A stretch of 64,000 nt of DNA, from NCBI GenBank assembly GCA_963742205.1, contig CAVUKZ010000009.1, positions 1 through 64,000 on the forward strand. Reading direction: 5' to 3'. Both the position numbers and the translations under genes were made by a program. Of this stretch, positions 8,928-15,619 are shown piece after piece. This DNA comes from WHSW01 sp963742205. GTDB taxonomy: Bacteria; Actinomycetota; Thermoleophilia; Solirubrobacterales; 70-9. The number at the start of each line of letters is the position of its first letter. The first letter of the stretch is position 1. Under the pieces are notes generated by a model, which had not been told where the DNA came from, searched no databases, and was given only the letters and a program-made list of their open reading frames with translations.

Positions 8928-9317
8928 TCAGCCCGGCGGCAGCTCGGCGTACTGCGGCGCGTCGTCGCCGATCGTGTCCCAGCTCGCCTTGTAGGCGACC
9001 AGCTGGTGGAAGCTCGGTTCCATGTCGAGGTCGGCCATCTGTCCGGCTGCGACGAAGTACACGGCGCCAAGATCGTCGTAGATGCTCGCGCCGCAGTTGC
9101 TGCAGAAGTTCCGCGGCGCCAGCTCGCTCTCGTAGGTCTTGACCACGTCCTCGCCCGTCGTGAACTGGAAGTTCTCCTTCGCCACGACCACTCCCGCGAG
9201 GTTCGAGCCCGTCCACCGCTGGCAGCGTCCGCAGTGGCAGTACCCCATCGCTTGGGGATCCGTCACCTCGTACTGCACCTTCTCGCACAGGCACGTTCCC
9301 TTGAGCACTTCCGACAT
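8928..9317 (-). CDS. GFA-family (glutathione-dependent formaldehyde-activating-like) zinc protein
   Basis: A 129-residue protein with the full set of GFA zinc-ligand cysteines: CLCEKVQYE near residue 8, CHCGRCQRW near 24 and CSNCGASI near 70. Members bind structural and catalytic zinc. Despite the name, most actinobacterial homologues have no proven formaldehyde role. The ATG at 9317 is chosen because it begins just before the conserved KGTCLCEKV; an upstream ATG at 9356 would add 13 unconserved residues. Confidence 0.85.
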   Translation of the reverse strand: MSEVLKGTCLCEKVQYEVTDPQAMGYCHCGRCQRWTGSNLAGVVVAKENFQFTTGEDVVKTYESELAPRNFCSNCGASIYDDLGAVYFVAAGQMADLDMEPSFHQLVAYKASWDTIGDDAPQYAELPPG

Positions 9318-9371
9318 CACGACCCCTTTCCAGGTTGGCGTTGACGCTGACGTCAACCTATCACCGGGGCC

Positions 9372-9944
9372 CTAGTCGGCTGAAACGGACACCTCGAGCG
9401 GCTTCTCGTAGATCACGAATTCGCATTCGGTGGCGAGCAGGGGCGCGAGGGCCGGGTAGGCGTCCGCGAGGCTGATCGTCCGCACGACCCGGTAGCCGAT
9501 GCGGCTGTACCAGTCGTCGAGGAAGACCTTGTTCGGATGCTTGCCGACGCTGGGCACGAGGAGTTCGAGCTGCATCATCCGGTGCCCCCGGTCGCGGCTG
9601 AGGCCTTCGGCGAAGGTGACCAACTCCCGGCCCACGCCGATGCCCCGGTACTCGTGGTCGGCGGCGAGCATCCCGAACTCGCCGGTGGCGTCGTCGAGCG
9701 CCTGCACGCGGACGGCGCCGACGAGCTGGCCGTCGACGGTCGCCACAGCGATCTCACCGCGCGCGATCAGCTCGGTCGTCTCGGCTGCGCTCGTTCGTCG
9801 GGCATCCGGCTTCCAGAGGCCGGCCTCCGCGGTCGCGTAGACCACGTTGATGAGCTCCACGAGCCGCGAGACGAGGTCGGCGTCTTCGGCCGCGCCCGGG
9901 TCGAGAAGCTGGATCGCGATCCGGGTGCTCACGGGTTCGTCCAT
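9372..9944 (-). CDS. GNAT-family N-acetyltransferase
   Basis: A 190-residue Gcn5-related acetyltransferase. The acetyl-CoA pyrophosphate-binding motif is YRGIGVGRELVTFAEG (about residues 98-113). It is preceded by strand motif VGAVRVQALDDATGEFGMLAA and followed by YSRIGYRVVRTISL. The acceptor substrate is unknown. It lies alone on the minus strand with a small gap to the GFA gene. Confidence 0.8.
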   Translation of the reverse strand: MDEPVSTRIAIQLLDPGAAEDADLVSRLVELINVVYATAEAGLWKPDARRTSAAETTELIARGEIAVATVDGQLVGAVRVQALDDATGEFGMLAADHEYRGIGVGRELVTFAEGLSRDRGHRMMQLELLVPSVGKHPNKVFLDDWYSRIGYRVVRTISLADAYPALAPLLATECEFVIYEKPLEVSVSAD

Positions 9945-10077
9945 GCGCGATGACGATGGTGCGCGCCGCGCGGCGACGCAAGTGGTTGAGCGATTATCGA
10001 AGCATCAGTCGCCGGCCATGAACGAGCTCCGCCGTCGGGACAGGGCGGATGAGCCGCGACGCGAGATACTGGGCCAG

Positions 10078-10482
10078 ATGTCGGAGAACGCCGACCTGCT
10101 GCGGCGTGCGGTCGACGCCTACAACCGCCGTGACGTCGACGCGTTGCTGGCGGAGCTCGACCCCGAGGTCGAGTGGGCGCCCGCGCTTCCCGGGATGGTC
10201 GGCGGCGACGCCATCGTCTACCGCGGGGCCGAGGGCATCCGCCAGATGTTCCATGACCTCTTCGAGGTGCTCGACGAGATCCACTTCTCCTACGACGACG
10301 TCCGCGACCTCGGCGACCGCGTGATCGCGATCGGCTACATCCGCACCCGGGGCAAGGCGAGCGGGGCGGAGACCACGGCGCCGTACGTGAACGTCGCCGA
10401 GCTGCGCGACGGCAAGGGGATCCGGCTCCGCGGCTACCTCGACGTCGACGAGGCGCTTCGCGACGCGGGCGTCGACCCCTAA
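10078..10482 (+). CDS. SnoaL-like / nuclear-transport-factor-2-fold protein
   Basis: A 134-residue protein with the typical SnoaL-like start (SENADLLRRAVDAYNRRDVD), the conserved strand DPEVEWAPALP and the central YRGAEGIRQMFHDLFEVLDE. Members are small cone-shaped alpha+beta proteins, either polyketide-cyclase-like enzymes or ligand binders. No function is assigned. The ATG at 10078 is chosen because upstream in-frame sequence to 9847 overlaps the divergent acetyltransferase gene. Confidence 0.8.
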   Translation: MSENADLLRRAVDAYNRRDVDALLAELDPEVEWAPALPGMVGGDAIVYRGAEGIRQMFHDLFEVLDEIHFSYDDVRDLGDRVIAIGYIRTRGKASGAETTAPYVNVAELRDGKGIRLRGYLDVDEALRDAGVDP

Positions 10483-10524
10483 ATATCACTTGACAGACAT
10501 ATAAGCGGCTGATTGACTATCGGC

Positions 10525-10830
10525 ATGACCACGACGTTCGAGGTCGTCGCCGAGCCCGCGCGCCGGCAGCTGCTCGACCTGCTCCTGGAGGGCGACCAAC
10601 CCGTGGGCGAGCTGGTCCGCGAAACCGGTCTCAGCCAGCCGAACACATCGCGCCACCTACGGGTGCTTCGCGACGCCGGGCTGGTCGAGTCGAGGGCCGA
10701 GGGCCAGCGCCGCCTGTATCGACTGCGCCCGGCCGGCCTGGCCGAGATCGAGCGGTGGCTGGCTCCGTACCGCCAGCTGTGGCGGCGCAGCCTCGCCGAC
10801 CTCGAACGCCATCTCGACGAGGAGGAATGA
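10525..10830 (+). CDS. ArsR-family winged-helix repressor
   Basis: A 101-residue helix-turn-helix protein: FEVVAEPARRQLLDLLLEG, then the recognition region LVRETGLSQPNTSRHLRVLRDAGLVESR and the wing EGQRRLYRLRP. It has no ArsR metal-binding cysteines and fits the subgroup that is translationally coupled to an SRPBCC/AHSA1 protein, as here (ATGA overlap at 10827). A TTGACA at 10490-10495 and an AT-rich stretch (ATATCACTTGACAGACATATAA) lie just upstream; these are likely its promoter and own operator. Confidence 0.85.
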   Translation: MTTTFEVVAEPARRQLLDLLLEGDQPVGELVRETGLSQPNTSRHLRVLRDAGLVESRAEGQRRLYRLRPAGLAEIERWLAPYRQLWRRSLADLERHLDEEE

Positions 10831-11369
10831 CCATGCCAGTCGACGCCGACGCGATTCTCACCGACCAGCACGGCCGGGCCGTGCTCCGCTTCGAGCGGGC
10901 CCTGCGCCATCCGCCCGACCGCGTCTGGGCGGCCCTGACCGACCCCGCGGAACACCGCTCGTGGCATCCGACGCCGTTCGAGCTCGAGCCCGAGGTCGGC
11001 GGCCGGGTGAACTACCTGCCGGGCGGTGACGCACCCGAGATGCCGGCCGGCGAGGTGACCGAGTACGAGCCGCCCCGCGTGCTCGCCCACACCTGGGACG
11101 AGGACCTGCTCCGCTGGGAGCTGCGCCCCGACGGCGACGGCTGTCTGCTCGTCCTCACGCACACGTTCGACGACCGCTTCAAGGCCGCGCGCGACGCCGC
11201 CGGTTGGCACGTTTGCCTCGACGCTCTCGCGGCCACGCTGGACGGCGCCGGGCCGCCGCATGGCGAAAACGGCGAACGTCTGCCGAGCGGCTGGCGCGAC
11301 CTCAACACCGCCTACGAGGAGCGCTTCGACATCCCACATGAGGAGGCGACACCGCCGCCCGCGAGCTGA
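10827..11369 (+). CDS. SRPBCC / AHSA1-like START-fold protein
   Basis: A 180-residue protein with the AHSA1/CalC-like pattern RFERALRHPPDRVWAALTDPAEHRSW, then VGGRVNYLPGG, ITEYEPPRVLAHTW-type strand and VLTHTFDDRFKAARDAAGWHVCLDAL. This fold has a large hydrophobic ligand cavity. It overlaps the ArsR gene by four bases (ATGA), so the pair is one transcription unit, and the ligand or stress sensed by the repressor is probably what this protein handles. Confidence 0.82.
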   Translation: MTMPVDADAILTDQHGRAVLRFERALRHPPDRVWAALTDPAEHRSWHPTPFELEPEVGGRVNYLPGGDAPEMPAGEVTEYEPPRVLAHTWDEDLLRWELRPDGDGCLLVLTHTFDDRFKAARDAAGWHVCLDALAATLDGAGPPHGENGERLPSGWRDLNTAYEERFDIPHEEATPPPAS

Positions 11370-11481
11370 CCGCGCGCAAATTGCGGCCGTTCAGGGTGCC
11401 GGAAACGGCCCGGTTTTCGTTCGCGCTACCTCAACCGGGGTAGGTTTGCCGACGCTGTGAGCGGGAATCTGACCCGCCATC

Positions 11482-11904
11482 GTGTCGATGGAGAAAACGT
11501 TGACCCCGGCTGAGCCGGGGGTTGAGCATGAGCGTCGCATTCCGGTCGTCGACTCTTGCGAGATGGCCCTGCAGGCGCATGGGTTCCGAGAGGAGCTGCT
11601 CGGGATCGAGCCGCAGCTCGAGCACATGGCCGCCGACGACCGCAGTCTCGTGCGGGTGGCCGTCGGCCGCCTGGCCGCCAAGTGGATCGGTCTGCACGGG
11701 CCGTCGCACCGGGTTCTGATCGGCGAGGCCGCGATCGGCGAGGACACGGTCCGGGTCGACATCCACAGCGAGCCTGAGACCACGGACCCGGAGTTCTGGG
11801 ACGAGCTGATTCGCAACGAGGTGGAGCGGCCGATCGTCTCCTGGGCGCTCGACCGCCGCCGCGAATCGGCCGGCGTTTGGGCCGTTCTCCCGCGCACGGG
11901 CTGA
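11482..11904 (+). CDS. Degenerate anti-sigma/HATPase-like protein (tentative)
   Basis: A 140-residue soluble protein not confidently recognised. Its C-terminal third (VRVDIHSEPETTDPEF... IVSWALDRRRESAGVWAVLP) resembles the end of RsbW-type HATPase domains. The N-box and G-boxes that bind ATP are not visible, so if related it has lost kinase chemistry. Its context with a STAS anti-anti-sigma factor (12923) and DUF2294 proteins fits a stress-signalling group. GTG 11482 and ATG 11488 are both possible starts. A perfect hairpin follows at 11931. Confidence 0.4.
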   Translation: MSMEKTLTPAEPGVEHERRIPVVDSCEMALQAHGFREELLGIEPQLEHMAADDRSLVRVAVGRLAAKWIGLHGPSHRVLIGEAAIGEDTVRVDIHSEPETTDPEFWDELIRNEVERPIVSWALDRRRESAGVWAVLPRTG

Positions 11905-11930
11905 CCGAAGGGCGCGGCACAACCAGCGGT

Positions 11931-11953
11931 CTTGCTCGGGGCGCACGAGCAAG
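11931..11953 (+). terminator. Hairpin after the 11482 gene
   Basis: A perfect 8-bp stem, CTTGCTCG/CGAGCAAG, with a seven-base loop, 26 bases after the stop codon. There is no U-tract. It could terminate the upstream transcript before the separate promoter (TATGAT at 11957-11962) of the next unit. Confidence 0.45.
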
Positions 11954-11956
11954 GGC

Positions 11957-11962
11957 TATGAT
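11957..11962 (+). promoter_or_regulatory. Near-consensus -10 box of the structured leader
   Basis: TATGAT lies eight bases before the first base (about 11971) of the structured RNA described next. TTGCTC at 11932-11937 could be a -35 box, though the 19-base spacer is long. Confidence 0.4.
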
Positions 11963-11970
11963 CGTTGTGC

Positions 11971-12130
11971 CTGAGTGCTCCGGCAGCGTACCCAGGCGGT
12001 CAGGCTCGTCGCGGTGGCCCCGCGATGAGCGGGACCACCATCGCAAGCAACGCGACGCCGGAGCAGGCGGTTCCTGAAAGTCGGTAAGGACGGGCGCACC
12101 GAGCGGTCGCCTCGCACCTGCCGACCCCGC
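11971..12130 (+). ncRNA. Structured 5' leader, candidate cis-regulatory RNA for DUF2294 genes
   Basis: Nested helices are visible. The outer GCTCCGG/CCGGAGC is 11977-11983 with 12058-12064. Inside it CGTCGCG/CGCGACG is 12007-12013 with 12051-12057. The terminal hairpin GGTGG...CCACC with CCCGC/GCGGG around loop GATGA spans 12013-12039. A second domain may form from AGGCG 12065-12069 with CGCCT 12108-12112 and GTCGG 12080-12084 with CCGAC 12121-12125. Unpaired purine-rich joints (ATCGCAAGCAA, GAAAG, GGTAAGGA) look like binding-site material. It ends about 25 bases before the AGGAG ribosome site of the first DUF2294 gene. I do not recognise it as a known riboswitch class. Confidence 0.5.
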
Positions 12131-12153
12131 ACGCAATTCGCTAGGAGCCGTAG

Positions 12154-12577
12154 GTGGACGCACCCGAGATCGAACCACGCTCGGATCTGGGCCAGGTCTC
12201 GTCCCAGATCTCGCGCGAGATCGTGCAGCTGCACGCGCGGCTGTACGGCCGGGGTCCCACCCGCGCCAAGACCTACCTCACCGGCGACTACGCGCTCTCA
12301 ATCCTCGAGGAGATCTTCACGCCCGCCGAGCGGACGCTGATCGCGGCCGGCAAGGGCGAGCTGGTCCAGGCCAGCCGCACGGCGTTTCAGGACGCGGTGC
12401 GGGACGAATTCGTGACGATCGTCGAGGAGACGACGCGGACGCCCGGTCCGCGCCTTGATCAGCCAGGTGCACCTGGAGACCGGCTCGGCGATCGAGCTCT
12501 TCCTGTTCGCGCCGGCGGTCGTCCCCTCGAGTGGCGCCGACAACTCGGGAGGCGGGGACGGCGATGGCCGCGGATGA
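12154..12577 (+). CDS. DUF2294 domain protein, copy 1 (one frameshift)
   Basis: Small soluble DUF2294 protein. The N-terminal two thirds are clear: SQISREIVQLHARLYGRGPT, then KTYLTGDYALSILEEIFTPAERTLI and the helix ASRTAFQDAVRDEFVTIVEE. Near 12440 the homology leaves frame (one extra base) and resumes as LISQVHLETGSAIELFLFAP, ending at TGA 12575. Biochemical function is unknown. It begins with GTG behind an AGGAG site after the structured leader and overlaps copy 2 by 14 bases, so the two are co-transcribed. Confidence 0.7.
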
Positions 12578-12926
12578 GGGCGCCCCCAGCGCGGCGCAGG
12601 TTCGCGACGAGATCGCGAGGGAGATCCTCAGGGTGCACGAGGAGTCGTACGGCACCGGCGCCACGGCCATCGACGTGCAGATCGGCGACGACACGGTGAT
12701 GATCGTGATCGACGTCGAGCTGACTCCCGCCGAGCGGACCCTTATCGACGCCTCCCAGCACGAGGCCGTCAAGGCGACCCGCGAGGCCTTCCAGCAGGCG
12801 ATCGCGGCGACCTTCGGCGCGATCGTCGAGCGGGCCACCGGGCGCAGAGTCACGAGCTTCCTGAGCGCGATGAGCGTCGAGGGGCTGTACTCAGTCGAGT
12901 TCTTTCGGCTCGAGCCGCACGCCTAA
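12564..12926 (+). CDS. DUF2294 domain protein, copy 2
   Basis: A 120-residue intact member of the same family as its neighbours: QVRDEIAREILRVHEESYGTGAT, then VMIVIDVELTPAERTLIDASQHEAV and REAFQQAIAATFGAIVERATGRRV, ending in VEFFRLEPH. The family's order of helix, small sheet, TPAERTLI helix and a final strand with an E-L/F-F-x-LEP ending is kept. No transmembrane or catalytic motif is seen. It is convergent with the STAS gene, their stop codons overlapping. Confidence 0.78.
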   Translation: MAADEGAPSAAQVRDEIAREILRVHEESYGTGATAIDVQIGDDTVMIVIDVELTPAERTLIDASQHEAVKATREAFQQAIAATFGAIVERATGRRVTSFLSAMSVEGLYSVEFFRLEPHA

Positions 12927-13258
12927 GCGAACGGCAGCGTCTTGTCGAGCGCCGTGAGCCGGAACATGTCGGCGACGAAGCCGGTGCCGCGGGTGACCCG
13001 CAGCCGGTCCGGGTGCATCGCGAGCCGCCGCTTCGCGGCCAGGATCCCCTGGAGCCCGGTGGAGTCGATGAAGTCGAGCCTGTCGAGGTCGATCAGGATC
13101 CGGGCTGCATCGCTCGCCTCGGCCTCGGCGAGCGCGCGGTCGAAGTCAGCGCGGCTGGTCAGATCGAGCTCGCCCGCGAGCTCGATCACGAAGACGCCGT
13201 CGGCCATCCGGACGCTGATCTCAAGGCCCTGCCGCTGGCCTTCTGGTGCATTGCTCAT
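12923..13258 (-). CDS. STAS-domain anti-anti-sigma factor
   Basis: A 111-residue SpoIIAA/RsbV-like protein: GVFVIELAGELDLTSRADFDRAL, then ILIDLDRLDFIDSTGLQGILAAKRR, where the serine/threonine in DSTG is the phosphorylation site used by partner-switching kinases. It would release a stress sigma factor by binding an anti-sigma kinase. No intact RsbW-type kinase or sigma factor is nearby; the only candidate is the degenerate protein at 11482. ATG 13258 is chosen over an in-frame ATG at 13267. Confidence 0.85.
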   Translation of the reverse strand: MSNAPEGQRQGLEISVRMADGVFVIELAGELDLTSRADFDRALAEAEASDAARILIDLDRLDFIDSTGLQGILAAKRRLAMHPDRLRVTRGTGFVADMFRLTALDKTLPFA

Positions 13259-13342
13259 CTCTGGCATCGATGCAGCGACTGGAACACTTGGCGGGATGTC
13301 GACGGGGTGGCCACGTCGACCAGCCGAACGTACCACAGGGCC

Positions 13343-13765
13343 TTAGAGGTCCTCGACGCCGGCCCCGTCCGCGAGCTTCAGCTCGTGCTCGCCGAGCAGC
13401 TTGTCCTCGTGCGGCTCGAGGAGGAAGAGCTCGATCGCGACGTCGGGGTCCGCGTGAATCTGGCTCATGTAGCCGATCACGCTCCGGTCGAGCGTGCCCT
13501 CGATCACGTCGACGAACCGGTCCCTCATCGTGTCCTGGAAGCTGCGCCGGATTCGCTCGACGTCCTCGCGCTTGCCGTCGGCCATCAGCGTCTGCTCGAC
13601 GGTCGTGAAGCCGCCGTGGAGCATGCAGAGAATCGTGTCGTTGATCGCGTAGGTCTTCGCCTCGGTCGGCCCCTTGCCGTAAAAGCGCCGATGGAGCTTC
13701 ACCATCGCCACCGTGATCGCCGAGAGCTCGGGACCGGTGGCCCTACTGTTCGAGTGGCTCGACAT
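13343..13765 (-). CDS. DUF2294 domain protein, copy 3
   Basis: A 140-residue third DUF2294 member: AITVAMVKLHRRFYGKGPTEAKTY, then MLHGGFTTVEQTLMADGKREDVERI and RRSFQDTMRDRFVDVIEGTL, ending IELFLLEPHEDKLLGEH. It is closer to copy 1 (shared G-x-GPT-x-AKTY) than to copy 2. It has its own promoter region and a strong ribosome site AAAGGAGG seven bases before ATG 13765. It stands 77 bases from the STAS gene on the same strand, so these two may be one unit. Confidence 0.8.
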   Translation of the reverse strand: MSSHSNSRATGPELSAITVAMVKLHRRFYGKGPTEAKTYAINDTILCMLHGGFTTVEQTLMADGKREDVERIRRSFQDTMRDRFVDVIEGTLDRSVIGYMSQIHADPDVAIELFLLEPHEDKLLGEHELKLADGAGVEDL

Positions 13766-13892
13766 CTGAGCCTCCTTTGGTGCCCGCATCCGCCCGTGGT
13801 TAGAGCGGCTTCCGTTCACCGTTATGTGCGTGCCCCCGCGTCGACGGTCGTGCCTCCGCGCGCTGGCCTGTCCAGCGTAGCGCTGGGGCCGC

Positions 13893-13925
13893 TTGACATT
13901 AATTAACCGGTTGGGTAATAATCGC
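13893..13925 (+). promoter_or_regulatory. Sigma70-type promoter with overlapping palindromic operator
   Basis: TTGACA (13893-13898), a 17-base spacer and TAATAA (13916-13921) form a near-consensus promoter. The spacer and -10 carry an imperfect palindrome centred on ACCGGT (ATTAACCGGTTGGGTAAT, 13901-13919), as expected for a TetR-family operator. The downstream operon contains a TetR gene at 14981, so autoregulation is likely. Confidence 0.65.
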
Positions 13926-13956
13926 CGGGTCGAGCGAAGCCACCCCGAGGAGCGAC

Positions 13957-14934
13957 ATGACGACCACACAGACTGACCGCAACGGCGACGGCGAGTTCGA
14001 GGTCTCTGACGACCTGAGCGCGCTCGACGTGCTCCTGGACGGCGACATCGACAAGGTGATGGCGAACCTGGACCGGATCGTCGAGGCCGCCCCCTCCTAC
14101 AAGAAGCTGATCTCGCGGTGGGAGAACCAGGGCTGGAACTCGGAGAGCTTCGACTTCACGCGCGACGCCGAGGAGTGGAACGACGGCACGACCTGGTCCG
14201 ATGAGGAACGGCGCTTCATGATGTTCGGCCTGTCGCAGTTCTTCGTCGGCGAGGAGCGGGTGACGACCGAGCTGCTGCCGTTCGCGATCGCGGCCCCCAC
14301 CGACGACCAGCGCATCTTCCTGGCCTCGCAGATCGCCGACGAGGCTCGGCACTGCGTCTTCTTCGACCGCTTCTTCCGCGAGGTGCTCGGCTCGGACACG
14401 CAGACGATCGCCGCCAACCTCGCCGCTCAGCGCGCCAACACCAACGACGAGTTCAAGCAGCTCTTCGACGGGATCCTGCACGACTGCGCGGAGACCCTGC
14501 GCAAGGACCCCTCCGACATGGAGGCACTGGTGCGCGGGATCACCGTCTACATGATCGTGATCGAGGGCACCCTCGCCCTCACCGGGGCCCGCTTCATCCT
14601 CCGCTCGCTGAAGGAGATGGACCGCCTACCCGGGTTCCGCGACGGGTTCACGCACGTCAATCGCGACGAGTCGCGCCACGTCGGCTTCGGCGTCAAGTTC
14701 CTCGCCGACGCGATCAAGTCCGACGACCGCTACAGGCAGGTCGTACAGGACACGCTCCAGGAGACCCTGCCGGTGGGCGTTCTGGCCTTCTCGCCCGACT
14801 GGGTCGAGGACCGCTACGACTTCGTGACGCCCTTCTATCACTCGAAGGAGGTCTTCGAGTACGCGATGAAGTCGCTCTCGAAGAAGCTCGCGGCGATGGG
14901 GATGTCGCCCGGTGTCGTGGGGGCGCCCGCGTGA
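13957..14934 (+). CDS. R2-like ligand-binding oxidase (R2lox)
   Basis: Ferritin-like di-metal protein of 325 residues related to the ribonucleotide-reductase R2 subunit. Metal ligands are visible in FFVGEERVTTE (about 86-96), ADEARHCVFF (E-x-x-H), VIEGTLALTG and RDESRHVGFG. Valine two residues after the first ligand glutamate and tyrosine five residues before the third (YMIVIEG) match the Val-Tyr ether-crosslink pair of Mn/Fe R2lox proteins such as the Mycobacterium tuberculosis homologue, which separates it from NrdB/NrdF. Its physiological substrate is unknown, and lipid-like ligands have been found in the family. Strong promoter and GAGGAG site upstream; TetR downstream. Confidence 0.82.
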   Translation: MTTTQTDRNGDGEFEVSDDLSALDVLLDGDIDKVMANLDRIVEAAPSYKKLISRWENQGWNSESFDFTRDAEEWNDGTTWSDEERRFMMFGLSQFFVGEERVTTELLPFAIAAPTDDQRIFLASQIADEARHCVFFDRFFREVLGSDTQTIAANLAAQRANTNDEFKQLFDGILHDCAETLRKDPSDMEALVRGITVYMIVIEGTLALTGARFILRSLKEMDRLPGFRDGFTHVNRDESRHVGFGVKFLADAIKSDDRYRQVVQDTLQETLPVGVLAFSPDWVEDRYDFVTPFYHSKEVFEYAMKSLSKKLAAMGMSPGVVGAPA

Positions 14935-14980
14935 CGCGGAGCGAAGCGAAGCGAGCCGCGCCGCTGTTGAGGCGCCTTAA
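14935..14980 (+). repeat. Short intergenic repeat, copy A
   Basis: Starts right after the R2lox stop and ends at the TetR GTG. It shares GCGGAGCGA, the hairpin GCGCC-GCTGTTGA-GGCGC (14958-14975) and TTAAGTG/CTAAGTG with 19197-19229. Copy A has an extra purine-rich stretch (AGCGAAGCGAAGCGAGCC). Confidence 0.55.
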
Positions 14981-15598
14981 GTGACGACTACTGCCGAGCC
15001 GCGCGCGACGCGCGGGCCCGGGCGGCCGGCCTCCGATGCCCCCGAGCGGATTCGCGCGGCGGCGCTCGAGGTGCTCAAGCGCGAGGGCTACGCCGGCCTG
15101 ACCACCGCCAAGGTCGCGGCCGCGTCCGGGCAGAACAAGGCGCTGATCTCCTACTACTTCGGCTCCAAGCGCGGCCTCGTCGCGGAGGTCGCGCGGCAGG
15201 TCTCCGAGACGATCTCGAGCGAGGTCCTTGCCGGGCTCGGGACACCGCGGCGTGCCCGCGAGCTGGTCGAGGGGCTCGCCGACGGCGTCCAGCGCGTCTT
15301 CGAGCGCGACGAGGGCATCCAGCGCGTCTACTTCGACCTCGCCTCGCAGTCCGTCGTCGACCCCGGGGTGGGCGAGATCCTGGCCGAGATGAAGCAGGGC
15401 CACCGGGCGATCCTGCGCGACCTGCTCCGCGGACTCGACCGGCCGCCGCCAAACGCCGACGTCGACGGCATCGTCGTGTTCTTGGTCGCGGGGCTCGAGG
15501 GGCTGTCGCTCGAGCGGCTCGAGCGTGGCGAGACGCCGGCCCTGGCCCGAGCCCGGACGCTGTTCGTCGAGGGGGCGACGGCGGCGATCGGCCGGTAG
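14981..15598 (+). CDS. TetR-family transcriptional regulator
   Basis: A 205-residue repressor with an N-terminal TetR helix-turn-helix: RIRAAALEVLKREGYAGLTTAKVAAASG, then NKALISYYFGSKRGLVAEVA (about 18-65). The C-terminal ligand domain is not assignable. It follows R2lox after a short repeat and probably binds the palindrome overlapping the R2lox promoter. A GTG start directly after the repeat hairpin is used. Confidence 0.85.
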   Translation: MTTTAEPRATRGPGRPASDAPERIRAAALEVLKREGYAGLTTAKVAAASGQNKALISYYFGSKRGLVAEVARQVSETISSEVLAGLGTPRRARELVEGLADGVQRVFERDEGIQRVYFDLASQSVVDPGVGEILAEMKQGHRAILRDLLRGLDRPPPNADVDGIVVFLVAGLEGLSLERLERGETPALARARTLFVEGATAAIGR

Positions 15599-15619
15599 GC
15601 CGTTTAGCGTCACCGGACC

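Noticed and set aside
11413..11443. SigB-type promoter (GTTT ... GGGTA) before the 11482 gene
   Set aside because: The spacer of 21 bases is too long for the known SigB/SigF consensus.
11971..12064. Guanidine-III or SRP RNA identity for the DUF2294 leader
   Set aside because: GCGTACCC and GGTCAGG are reminiscent only locally; the pseudoknot of guanidine-III and the GNRA/AGCA core of SRP RNA are absent.
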